Source of the DNA: Symsagittifera roscoffensis
Taxonomy: Eukaryota > Xenacoelomorpha > Acoela > Convolutidae
Direction of reading: 5' to 3'
Assembly (NCBI RefSeq): GCF_963678635.1
Contig: NW_026970963.1
Location: 1-64,000 of the forward strand
DNA: 64,000 bases
Shown here one piece after another: positions 46,904 to 57,814 of the stretch. Below the pieces are notes generated by a model. It was not told the origin of the DNA, did not search any database, and saw only the letters and a list, made by a program, of their open reading frames with translations. Within the stretch, counting starts at the first letter, position 1; each line of letters opens with the position of its first letter. The position numbers and the translations under genes are program-made.

Positions 46904-47870
46904 CTATGTTTGTGTACCAGATAAAAAAAGACCTGTTTGAGGTTTTTTCTTCATTCTCATTAATTGCAACCCCCTCACAAGGTGCAAGTAGTCACCTTGT
47001 TCCTTTTCGTTTAAGTTTTTTGCATTTGCTATCAATATTCTGACTTTTTCTCGTTCCTTGAGACTAATGTCTGGGCCAATTCGCAGGTAGTTGATTTTAT
47101 ATTCGGCATCTTTTAATTTATTCAATTTTTTCATTTTCTCGTTTACATCTCTTTCGTTATCAAAGGATACTAGCAGTGTTCTGTTTGTCGTTGCTTCATC
47201 GTTCTTCTTCCCAAGTCGGACAAAACTTGTGGCGGTTTTGTTTCCCATTTCGACCGATGCTAGAAATGTTTTTATCAGTTGTTTGCCTTCTGCCTTTCTG
47301 TTCAAACCACCTTGGTGGGTACTCTCAGGTGCTTTGTAAATTAACAAGTTCTTTTTTCTTCTATTGTCGTCTTCTTCTTCTCTTTTTTTATCTTCAGATA
47401 CTTCCTATAATTTCGTTTAGTGGTTTGATTTTTCGGTTGTTGGGCCACGTCCCATGGTTTCTGTTCAGTTTGATTCACGGCTTTTGGTCCTGCTACAAAC
47501 TTGTAGAAGTCGTTCATCATGTGGTTTAGGTTCGCCATTGTTTTGTCCAGATTGCTCTCCGTAGTGTATCCGGTTCTAGATTCTTGGCAGCTTCAATTAA
47601 AGGTTTCACCTTCGGTGTGCAGGAACTGCAACACCAGATGACTTCAGGTGGACTTATGTAATCGTAGACTTGGTCAGGCATATTTATGCATGATTTATAA
47701 AAGTTTTCATGACATTTATCACACTCCATTACACTATCATCGATGTTACCATAGGTCTTATTGCACGCTTTACATTGCCAAGCGTCCATTTCACTCACAG
47801 ATTCAGTACCTTTACGTCTATTTTTTAGTTTTGGAGGCATATTAAAGTTGATTTTATCAGGCCGCTCCAA
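46904..47870 (-). pseudogene. LINE ORF1 with PHD-type zinc finger
   Basis: N-terminal finger at about 47660-47790: CKAC, CDKC, SC and CCSSC positions fit a PHD finger, but the zinc-binding His (C-x2-C-x4-H) is Tyr (CHENFYKSC). A Lys-rich part follows, then a nucleic-acid-binding-like domain (TSFVRLGKKND, TLLVSFDNERDV, LRIGPDISLKEREKVR) as in CR1 ORF1 proteins. The region reads in more than one frame (joint near 47526-47540 and again near 47345). ORF1 products act as RNA-binding chaperones in active relatives. Confidence 0.5.
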
Positions 47871-48060
47871 GACACTTAAGTCTCAACAAGCTATCTAATG
47901 AAATCAATTTCAAGAAAATTACTGAGCCGCACTGAGACATTGAAAGTCTCAAGAAGCTACCCCGTAATTTCTCCTTCAAAAACACAAAGCCCTAATCTGA
48001 TTATTACTGGGCCGCTCTAAGACAATTAAGTCCCAAGAAGCTACCCTTGTAATTTCAGAA
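47862..48060 (-). repeat. LINE 5' region, three related repeats
   Basis: The phrase CCGCTC(C/T)AAGACA...TAAGTC(T/C)CAA(C/G)AAGCTA occurs at about 47862, 47927 and 48012 (plus-strand reading). They look like diverged promoter monomers, as found at the 5' ends of some LINEs; that role is inferred from position. Confidence 0.5.
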
Positions 48061-48143
48061 AAAGCTTCTTACTTTTTATTTTTTGCTGTTCTGTTTCTGC
48101 CTTTGCTTCGACGTTGACTGTTTCTTTGACTTCTTCTTGGCAG
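48061..48143. other. Short unassigned spacer
   Basis: About 80 bp of pyrimidine-rich sequence between the LINE 5' region and an LTR fragment. It could be host DNA flanking the LTR or LINE 5' sequence. Confidence 0.5.
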
Positions 48144-48692
48144 TGTAACATTCGTCTACTTCGGTCACATATGAGACTTAAGAAAAATAGACCCTATAAC
48201 CATTGGCTCAAGAGTCAGGCACACTATCTCTTGTGTTTTCTACCTCAAAAACGGTCGGAGCCAATTCGGTTCACTTGCAACATGAGACTACAACCCGTTA
48301 CAGCTTAAAGGCCACTACCAAAATATCCCCCCACTCTAGAAATAAGAACGTCCCCATAGTCAGGTCTCGAGATACCCAAAATACACGATCGCCGTTAAAA
48401 ACAGGGTCGGAACAATCCATGAAGTTACTTTTTATTAGACAGTGGAACTTTGATCCATTTAAGATGGATCAACCTAAAACTCGCCTTATCTCAACATAAC
48501 AATCATAAAACACGTTCAAGAAAACTAAATTGAGAACTCACATGTCGGCTTACTCGAGAATTAGAGGTAACTAAATTGATGAGCAACTCGAGAATTAAAT
48601 ATGATAACTTGAGGAGTTCAATGCTAATTAGTTTTAACAAGGGAAATAAGTTTTGACTCTAGAAATGAAGTTTTGCTCTGAACCATTGGGAC
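48144..48692 (-). mobile_element. LTR fragment (last ~550 bp of the LTR)
   Basis: On the minus strand it runs to the proper LTR end (GAATGTTACA at 48144), followed by sequence unlike the element interior, as expected for a 3' LTR edge. Its other end stops at about 48692, mid-LTR, against a displaced interior fragment. Closely similar to the copy 2 LTRs. Confidence 0.5.
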
Positions 48693-48780
48693 TAGCTTAT
48701 TCGTCTTCTCGCCTGACTCCTTCACCTGAGGTAACATCAGTTTGTGCACTACACTCAATGTTGCTAGATCTTCATCTTCG
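48693..48780 (-). mobile_element. Displaced 88-bp piece of the element interior
   Basis: Matches 51689-51776 of copy 2 (part 6 of the extra block) in the same orientation, with few differences. It sits between two LTR pieces; short shared bases at both joints (GAC; CTTC) suggest template switching or end joining. Confidence 0.5.
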
Positions 48781-49653
48781 TCTACTTCGGTCACATATGA
48801 GGCTTCAGAAAAACAGACCCTATAACCATTGGCTCAAGAGTCAGGGACACTATCTCTTGTGTTTTTCTAAATCAAAAACGGTCGGAGCCAATTCGGTTCA
48901 CTTGCGATATGAAACTACAACCCGTTACAGCTTAAAGGCCACTACCAAAATATCCCCCACTCTAGAAATAAGAACGTCCCCATACTCAGGTCTCGAGATA
49001 CCCAAAATATACGAACGCCGTTAAAAACAGGGTCGGAACAATCCATTAAGCTACTTTTTATTAGACAGTGGAACTTTGATCCATTTCAGATGGATCAACC
49101 TAAAACTCGCCTTATCTCAACATAACAATCATAAAACACACTCAAGAAAACTAAATTGAGAACTCACATGTCGGCACACTCGAGAATTAGAGGTAAATAA
49201 ATTGATGAGCAACTCGAGATTTAAATATGATAACTTGAGGAGTTCAATGCTAATCAGTTTTAATAAGGGAAATAAGTTTTGACTCTAGAAATGAAGTTTT
49301 GGTCTGAACCATTGGGACACCCCAGCTGTCCACTTTTCCACTGAAGGTTCACTCTGGTTCAACTCGAATAATTGTGTACAATCATTTCTGTTCCTATTTC
49401 AAGATAAGTCGGCTCTACTCGCGTTTTATTTTGTATCTGGAAATTGTGAATAACAATTTCCCGCTCCTTTTTAAAGTATTTTCCCGCAATTGTTAATTCG
49501 GCCGTTTTGATTTTATATATTATGTTTTCAGTTGTCGCGAGAAAACCGAGCATGACAGGCTCCATTCGATTTTTTCAAAAATTAAACTTCATTTCTAAAC
49601 CACGTATTTCGTGTTCCTCAAGGTCAAACTTCCAGATATGACCGACTGGCACA
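48781..49653 (-). mobile_element. 3' LTR of copy 2
   Basis: Starts at 49653 (TGTGCCAGTCGG on minus) and runs to about 48781, where its last few bases are replaced by the displaced 88-bp piece. Closely matches the 5' LTR at 62518-63409. Confidence 0.5.
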
Positions 49654-50092
49654 TACTCCCCGGACTTAAGATCGATGTCCTCATCGCGTGATGTCGTCTG
49701 TCCTTGAATCCCCAGAAAACCGAGTGTTGCTCAAGTTACAGTGCCAGTGGTCATTTACAGAAGTTTGCAGCAGACTTAAGTTTATCTACACCCCAAAATT
49801 CACAACCAGGTAAAATTTTCATACTATCGCTAAACAGCAATCAAAATCTGCATACACCTGCAGCTCTGAACTCTCGCTTTTTAAGCTAACGATCTAAAAT
49901 TTCTTTTGTCCTATTCAATCAGGAAATTGTCATGCAGCATTTTGATTTATATAATAGATATAGCATATTAATAACAATATCTCATTTGTTAAAATATCTT
50001 TTTCGTGAACCCAGATTTCATCCGAGTTCACCCTCGAGCCCCTATTCCCTCTCAAGACTCAAGACTCTAAAATTTCCCTTTGAGCCACCTGC
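49654..50092 (-). other. 3' untranslated region of copy 2
   Basis: Matches 42350-42775 of copy 1. AT-rich middle part (about 49900-50000) and a purine-rich CCGGGGAGTA against the LTR. Confidence 0.5.
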
Positions 50093-52990
50093 TCATCTCG
50101 CGTTCTTCGCTCTCGAGGTACTAGACCTAGACGTGTTTGACACCGCAAACTGTTTCAACAGCGCTTCTTCATCATCGGAGCTAATCACGATCTGCTCCCA
50201 AGCCTTCAGCTGTTCATAGGATTGCATCCATTGCCTTTGCTCCTGCAATCTCTTCGCTTGATTGGGCAAACTCTTCACCCTCGATTTTCGGTTCAAACAT
50301 AAGGGATTGTGAAGACTCAGGCTCACGTTCTTCGCCAAGTCTTCCTCTAGTATCGACTCTCTCGCCTTGGTGTTGTTTCTGGACACTCTACCAACTCTTT
50401 TCCACCCCATTGTGATCGCATTACGATGGGTCAGCAGAGGTCTCTTGAAGGCCTCCGGTCCTATCTCGGCCTGGAACTGTCGATATTCCTTTTGATATTT
50501 CCTCATATGATCCTTCGCTACGATGTATAACCAGGACGTCAACGTCGCTCGAAACCAAGGAAAGAACCTTAAGCGGCTACATACGTGTCTGACTTCCATT
50601 GATATGGCGTATACCTTGCATGCAGTCTCAAACAACTCAAGTCTCCTGCTATAATCTATTGCGTATATCGACTCCGCCGTTGGCGTCTTCATTTCCCTAC
50701 ACTTCGTTACATTTTCTTCAATCCATCTTAGAGCCAGCATCGTGCTCACCACCAAGAGCGTCACCTTTTGCCGTTGATCCGGTAAGCCTATCGACCGAAT
50801 TTCTTCCACATCCCATACCAGGCAAAGGTTTGCGTGATCCGGATACCATACCGTTTGTGCCAGACAGTGGCATGGGCCTTCCCCATGTGTGATTTCAATA
50901 CTCCTAAGGTTGCGCTCTCCCGAGGCTTCCAGGAGAGGTTTGAGCTCCATCACTTCTCGTGTATCGTATCGTTCTCCTCCACATTTGGAGCACCACCCAC
51001 CGGTCTCTCGTGGTCACTTGTGTTCTCACTTTCCAAACTCAAAAGCTCTTCCCCCCAGATTTCACTCAAGTCATCTCTCTGCTCTCTCGGCACAGTTCCT
51101 CGGATTTTTCTCAACATTCTGTGTGAGTGATGCGACATCCGAGCCATTCTTACGGACTTGGGCACCGAGAAGGCTTTGTCTATCAATACTCTTTGGCTGG
51201 ATACCTCCACCATCGCTATGTGCAGTGGGTAGTGGCTGCCGCACAGGTTGGCCATCACTGACCCTACTAGGGATTTTGCATTTAATGGCAGACCATAGGC
51301 TTGTCTCATGGGAAATCCCGTTTCCGCCTCGAGACCGACCTTCCAGCTCCTGATGTGTTTTTGAGTCACCTGCAACACCCCAGGCCATGACTCCACGCTC
51401 AACGCAGTCACCAAATGGTGTTCCGACTCTAGCCTCTCCAGTGACTGCAGACTGCACATCCTTGAGAAGAATCCCAGAGCTGTTGCTACGTTCACAGTGG
51501 TAATCGCGTAACACTCAGCCACTATTTGTACCTCACTCTTCTCCCTCTCCGTGATGTCTTCAAACCAAGTGACTAGATCTTCTTTTTGAAAGGATTGTAT
51601 CCTAACGCATGATCATCCATCACAAGTTAGCTCTCCACTCCCACACGTCGAATCAAGACAACTACCCGGCTCCGTCTTCCTTGCCGACCCTAGCTTATTC
51701 GTCTTCTCGCCTGACTCCTTCACCTGAGGTAAGATCAGTTTGTGCATTACACTCAATGTTGCTAGATCTTCATCTTCCGTCGGTGCTAACCTCACTCGCT
51801 CCGTGACTTCCTCGATCAGGCCCGCGTGGGGATGTGGGCACCAGGAGGGCCTTAGCAATTTCCAGACCACTCCCAGATTCGTGATTAACATGCCATTCAC
51901 ATTACCCTTCTTCAATTCAACTTTTTTAATTGAGCGCGGTACGCTAATCACCTCTGGCTTTTTCTCGAGAATCAAGCCCATGCTCGGTCTCTCTCTCTCT
52001 CTCTCCACTGTGTCTATTTCCACTATTTTCTCTGTCCAAAACTTCAGTAGCTCCGCTACCTCGTGGTTCCTGTGAGCGTCTCCGGCCTCAGAATCCAAGA
52101 AGGGATTGTACGCCATCCCCATTACTCCAGACTTGTACTGATATTCTCCCTACTTATTGGGTCTCGAGTACTCCCCTGACGAAGCCAAGTTACGGTGTAC
52201 GTAGTGTTCCTCCTCAAACTTCTTGTTGTAAAATCTCATTATCTCGTCTAGCTTTCTGTGTCTTTCTAGAGATTGTCGGGAACCATCCTCCTTTTCTATC
52301 CCAGTACTCTGGTATACGTTCAAGATGACTACCAAGACTCTCCTTTCCACTGTCTTACTCCCGATTGCTCTTTGGTGACATGGTAGGATGGTACTATCAG
52401 TCATCATCGCCATTATCCACCTCGAGAAACAGGTAGCATCTCTTCTCTTTGCCAGACTCAAGCCTGAATTATCCCTGGCGACGTGTTGCATCAGTATCTG
52501 ATAAACTTCCAGATTTTGCCAACCAGTTTTAACTTGTCATTCGAGGTCCACGTCCCCAGTTCTATTCCCACCAGGCTCCACGCGAACATCAATTGTCCTG
52601 CGGTTCTGATGAAGGGATTCGCCATCAACGGCGATGCCGATGAGGATGTCCTCATCGCTTCTTCAAAATGATCCCTCAACAAGTTCTGCCAAGTTCTCTT
52701 CAGTTGGCTCCCCAATTCTAGTTTGTTAATCTCAGCCTTCTACTGGGTAGCCCAGTTGCGTCGCTTGCGTGCCAATCCACTGTCGAGCTTCTTTAGGCAG
52801 TCTTCCAGTTCTTTCACTGTCTCGAGGGCGACCCACCACGGACGGGAGGTGTTACTCGTTTTATTCCTCTCAAGAGGATCGCTCGATACTTGTTCCCAGT
52901 GGCCTGGTGCTCCTTTGAGACCCACTGTTTGCCAACATCCACTTCCCATGTCTGTCCGCTCGTTGAACCTCTTTTCATGTTCGTCTTCTG
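50093..52990 (-). pseudogene. Copy 2 extra block, part 6
   Basis: Counterpart of 39400-42426, with the same landmarks in order (FEEEHYVHRNLASSG, VVWKLLRPSWCPHPHAGL, LGFFSRMCSLQSLERL, GEGPCHCLAQTVWY, FPWFRATLTSWLY). Protein similarity to copy 1 is high along its length. The first Cys of the copy 1 cluster is Gly-Pro here, so the metal-binding idea is weak. Fossil. Confidence 0.5.
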
Positions 52991-54300
52991 GGGCCTGAAG
53001 TCTTCTTCAGATGTCGAGTTGGTGGAAACCTCCATTTCCTTTTCCATTTCTAGTGGTTTCCTGGGCTCGGATCTACTCTTGTAGGCCGCAGTCTTGCACC
53101 GCGCCAGGACCATGGGCGCCGTCTCCCCCAGGTTTTTCTCGGAGACCGCATCCGCCGAAGGACTACCCAATCCCTCTACCTCTCTCTTTCTCTTGCGAGA
53201 CTTCACGTCTTTACTTGGGGGCGATGCCGTTATCATCACTGATTCGACTTCCTTGTCTCCATCCAACCCTTCCAACTATTGCCTCCCCCCTTCTCGAGCC
53301 TCAAGGATACTAGTACTTTTAATTATATTACTAGTCCCAACCTTATCCCCTTTTACACCTTCAGCTATTTTATTGACAGTTTTTAGTTTCAGAGTAGAGC
53401 TGTCTTCACATTCATCATCTCTGGTCGTCGGTTGCGCCTTTCTCAATTTGACCATCTTGCATAGTAGTTCTTTCCTTGCTTTCTCGTCCGGCCCGGTGGC
53501 CATCAGGACAGGTTCTCCGAACTTCACCACCGTATTCCACATCTCTTCTTTAAAGTCGTCTAATGTAGTCTCGCCATTCACTTCTCGAATGAACTCTCTC
53601 AAGAATTCTCGCCAAGCGTCCTCATCCAGAGTCCCTAGGAACATGGTCTTGTTTCATTCGAAGGTGTTCCTTTCGCTCTCTTCTGTACTTAAGAGTATCA
53701 TTTCCATGTTGGAAATCTCGCTCGTCAGTGGTAACTCTGTATTCTTGCGGGGAGACGAGTTCAGAGGTGGTGTGGCAGTCTCTGCCCAATCGTCTTCGCT
53801 CAGGTCTTTCAGCAGTTCTTGGGTGGTGAAGTCCTCCTCGGCTGGTTTTGGCTCAGGCGTGTTCCCTACTTCCATTTCCTCCCCTGCCTCACTGAGAGTC
53901 TCATCCATGCTTTCTTCTTCTGAATCTGCCTTCCTTCTCTCAAGTATCCTTTTAAATCGATCTTCCACTGTGCCGCTTCTCTTGTCTCCTGGAGTACCCA
54001 CTGACAGGGTTGAAGGTGTCGCTGGGTCTGACTTTTTGTACTCTGTCAGTGCTACGTACAATGAACCTGCCGCATCCAGCTCCTTCCCTTCCTGTCTCAT
54101 CTCCACCTGTTCCAATCCAAAAGAGGCCGGTATTTTCTAGTGGCAAACTTCATCTCGTCTTTTAGCGCGATGAGCCCTTCTTCTACTATCATCCTGCCAT
54201 CGTCCCACACTGGCAACAAGTATTCCAGACCCGCCCGATCAAGCATTCTCAAGACCTCTCGCACCTCGAACTTTGGGGGCATCGAGCCTCTCATCTTTTT
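52990..54300 (-). pseudogene. Copy 2 extra block, part 5 and linker
   Basis: Counterpart of 38245-39600: PPKFEVREVLRMLDRAGLEY, DEMKFATRKY, GSLYVALTEYKKSDPATPS, FLGTLDEDAWREFLREF and a Lys/Arg-rich stretch (SRKRKREVEGLGS, about 53190). Highly charged. Fossil, no family recognised. Confidence 0.5.
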
Positions 54301-55773
54301 CACCTGTGTCGTCCTTGAATTTATTTTTATGTCACTGGTATGGAAAGAGACCGCTGCGGTATACCCGATGAACAGGGGATCCCAGCCATCAGTGAACTCC
54401 CTTTGCTGCTTTTCGACCGCAGCTCTCGCGAACAGAGAGGGGACTACCAGGGGGCTATTCATTCCCAGGGTCATTCTTCTGACCATTGGGAACTCGGGAA
54501 TGATCGCTGGCAAGATCTCTTTCTCCAGTGTCACCTCTAGCTCCCTTTTCACTAACTCGAAGTTCTTCTTCCATGCAGGGATTCTCAAGACCTCTTGTCC
54601 ACTCGCCGTCAGGGGATTCAAGTTCCAGAACTTGGGATAAGTTTCAATGGGGCCCTCACGCTTTCCCTCCATCCTGCACTGCAGTTGTCCTCGGAAGTTG
54701 TACACCATCAACTCGGCATCCTTCACTTTCCCAAAGAGTACCGTGTGGCTCATTCGTCCTCTCAGCACCTCTTGGCAACACCAGATGAGCGCCGTTCCAT
54801 CCAACACACTTATCAAACTCAAGTGTACTGCAGAATTGCGGTAGTCCACCACCAGAGGATCCGGAAACGCATAAGTTACCACTGGCCCGTAAATACAAGT
54901 TACGACCTCCTCCAGTCCCCTGATGATCCCCACTGGATCAGATCTCATTGCCAGGCATGGGTCTGTCAGCAGAGGCATGGCACCGTTCATCTCTCTCCAC
55001 TCATCTCTAGTTTTTGGGTTTCTCTCCTCGCCAGTCATGTGCCGATTCTGCATCAGGAGATACTCCACCAACGGCGTCTTTAGTCCTGCCGCACACTTGT
55101 ACGATCAGGTACCTATACTCGAGTGGGTTCTCCCCATCGACAGGGGCTCCCCACATTTCATCAACCGATGAAATGACATCAGCTCGCCATGGGTCAGGAG
55201 CACCAGTGCCAGATACCCATCAATTCGCAACATTTCCACGCCCCTGCTGAACATGTATGCTGGACCCATGTCAAACAGATACCTCGGGTAAACTAGGTAC
55301 AGGGCTAGCAAGAGACTTATGGGCATGTTTAATAACTCTTATACAAATGCCCCGAAATTAGTTTCTTTCGCGTTGAACACTTCAGCCATGAAATCTTTTC
55401 CCCAGCAAGGACTCAAGAATCTCAAGATCTCGTGATCATTCCTCGTCCTGAGCTCGCCTTTCGCGTGCTCTCTCCAGAATCCTCCGATAGTGACTTCATT
55501 TGCGGCCGTGACGAATCTGGCCACCGTCATCTCGCTTCTCTCCGCTACCCCCAACTGCCCCTCAAAAAACTCCCAGATCTGTTTCACCAGAGCTGGAGCA
55601 CTTTCTCTTGTCTTGTATGTGGCATTCTCTAGTCTTGGAGTCAAAAACGGCCACCTGCCTCTTTCTTGTGTTAACCGGTATACCATCGCCTCCAGTTGTT
55701 TCTCAGTTGCAGCCACATTCTTCCTCTGGTTACTGGGTCCCCTTGATTTGCTGGTGGAGCTCGTGATGGTCAC
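54300..55773 (-). pseudogene. Copy 2 extra block, part 4
   Basis: Counterpart of 36900-38235. Landmarks: TVARFVTAANEVTIGGFWRE, LLLALYLVYPRYLFDMG, LLTHGELMSFHRLMK, GEERNPKTRDEWREMNG and VRRMTLGMNSPLVVPSLFAR. The long open stretch at 54097-55071 shows the encoded protein most clearly. No family recognised. Fossil. Confidence 0.5.
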
Positions 55774-56086
55774 TGGGTCCCCTTGATTTGCTGGTGGAGC
55801 TCGTCATGGTCAAATCCATACTGCGGAACCACAGGCTAGCCGTCAAGTGACTTATTATAGGGTGGTCATCCCCTATAGCCGGGCTGAACTTGAGCTGTCT
55901 GGCAAAGTTTGAAATCTCCAGCAAAAGCACTTCATCCAAGACAATGAGGATGTCCGCCAATCCATAGAATCCTCTCAACGCATGGGACACGTCCGCCCAC
56001 GCCGCCGCCAATTCTGACTTGCGAAGCCTCAAGTTCGTCGGTTCTAACTCTCGATTGGGGGCTGCCATCACAATACTTGATTTCAA
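55730..56086 (-). pseudogene. Copy 2 extra block, end of part 3 (second SGNH-like domain)
   Basis: Counterpart of about 36545-36850. It keeps the block V-like AIGDDHPIISHLTASLW and the helical LADILIVLDEVLLLEI before it. The earlier SGNH blocks are not present in this copy. Here the motif reads DDHP, closer to the usual SGNH block V than the DDHS of copy 1. Fossil. Confidence 0.5.
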
Positions 56087-56189
56087 TTCTATCTGACTCC
56101 CTCTGTTCTTGTCTCTTTTAGAACTCCGTCTTCATACTCAGGCTGTCAGCTTTTTGATGTTTGTCCCGTGTTCTATGCTCAATTATCAT

Positions 56190-56890
56190 GTTATACTGTT
56201 GCATCGGGTATACCTTGTCCGCATAGCCTTTGATGAATTCTCTGTAGTAATTTGCAAAACCCAGGAAGCTCATCAACTGGTGCTCCGTTTTTGGCAATTT
56301 CTACGTTAGAACAGCTTCTGTTGCATCTGGATCTGGTCTGATGCCATGCCTGTCCACCATCCAGAAACTGCAACTACCGACGCATCCGTGTCCAGCACGT
56401 AAATCCCATTCTCTGTTGGCATCCCTAGTACTGGTGCCTCGCACAACTCTTTTATTATTCGCTGGAATGGTTCTTCTGCGTTATTCCACGTGAACTTCTT
56501 GCCCTTGTGTCTCATTAATTGTTGCATCGGGTATACCTTGTCCGCATAGCCTTTGATGAACTCTCTATAGTAGTTAGCCAAACCTAGGAAGCTCATTAAC
56601 TGGTGTTCCGTTTTTGGCGATTTCTAAGTTAGGACTGCTTCTACAACGTCAGGATCTGGTCTGATGCCGTACCTGTCTACTATTCTGCCCAAGTACTTTA
56701 TTGAATCCTTGAGTATCTCGCACTTTGATGGTTTACACTTTAGCAGCGACCTCTTCATACATGCAAATACCTCGTCCAGTCTCTCAATGTGGTCTTCTAG
56801 TGTGGGCGTCGCTATTGACTTAAGTGATTTCACAAGACCTGAAGAATCTTTTATTTTCTTCAATCGTCTCAAGATACAAATTTTGTCCCT
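56190..56890 (-). pseudogene. Copy 2 RT connection and RNase H remnant
   Basis: Contains KCKPSKCEILKDSIKYLGR and GIRPDPDVVEAVL (RT thumb/connection), SFLGLANYYREFIKGYADK and YVLDTDASVVAVSG (start of RNase H). The RT palm with YLDD is not present. Short fossil remnant, partly rearranged. Confidence 0.5.
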
Positions 56891-57790
56891 ATGATTTGTA
56901 CAATCAACAACTTCATTATGTTTTTGGTTTTCATTCATTTCATATCGAGTTTTTACGGGTAAAGCATATCCCAGCTTCCTCCCGATCTGTATCGTGATTG
57001 GTATGTCAAGAGTTTTCAACAAGACACTGACGCAGAGACCGCTCTTCGTTATCGAGAAGGATCTTCCTAAAACAGCAGCACTTTGACTATTTGGATTTGG
57101 GACTATGCATACTTGCTTGTTGTCACTTAGTTCATTGTAATTTTTCATTCGCAAGCTTACGATCGCTGCTTCGTTCGTCTTTAGCCTCACCCTTCTACTC
57201 AAGAATACCGGTGCTTTGTTTTCATTTACCATTATTAAACTTACCGGTTTAATTGCGTGCCTCCTATCCGGGTTCCGTATCCTGAACATTGAATTATTTA
57301 GATCAATCGTTACATCGAAGTGCCTGATGAAGTCTCTGCCTAAAATGAATTGGTCACACTCATCTGGGTTTTCTACCACAAGAAAGCTCATCCATAGGTT
57401 GCGTTCCCCCAGATTTAGGGCTATTATTGGCGTTCTGCCCAGTAACCGCAGCGCCCCTTTGTTTGCAGCTGATAACCGTATTCTCGAGTCTATCAAATTA
57501 TTTTTGTTGAAGCCCATTCGCTCCCAAGTTTCGATTGGTATAACGCTCAAGACTGCTCCCGTATCAAGTAACCCACGTAACTGAGTCTTCTTGCCACTTA
57601 TGTCGAGCACATGTGCTGATACATCTGCCTCTGTCCCGATATGCATTGCATCTTCTTCAAGCATTGCGCAGTGTCCAATCGATCTCACTTTTAACTCTTC
57701 TTTTCCTACGTAGATCTGCCCTACTAGATCTCCATCACATGTTATCATTGTTTTCGCATAGATGTTGATGCCATCTATTTTTAGCATCAC
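56891..57790 (-). pseudogene. Copy 2 aspartic protease region
   Basis: LRGLLDTGAVLSVIPIETWE carries the DTG active site (about 57560), followed by LLGRTPIIALNLGERN and FILGRDFIRHFDVTIDLN. The fold order fits retropepsin. It reads as a long continuous stretch and shows the family protease better than copy 1. Fossil. Confidence 0.5.
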
Positions 57791-57814
57791 CTCATGCGGA
57801 CCATAAGCTTCTGT

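Larger units (their letters stand above)
44085..48060 (-). mobile_element. CR1-like LINE, near full length but decayed
   Basis: Minus strand, 5' to 3': a 5' region with three related ~65-85-bp repeats, ORF1 with a PHD-type finger, ORF2 with APE-type endonuclease and reverse transcriptase, a short 3' UTR and a (TGACT)n tail. About 4 kb. It carries in-frame stops and frameshifts in both ORFs, so it is inactive. It lies between the two Gypsy copies; no target duplication is evident. The PHD finger in ORF1 and the microsatellite tail favour the CR1 group over RTE or L1; Jockey-like is the alternative. Confidence 0.5.

Noticed and set aside
52890-54640. Long plus-strand frames opposite the copy 2 extra block (up to 348 codons)
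   Set aside because: Ser/Leu-rich antisense shadows; the minus-strand products match copy 1 while these have no independent support.
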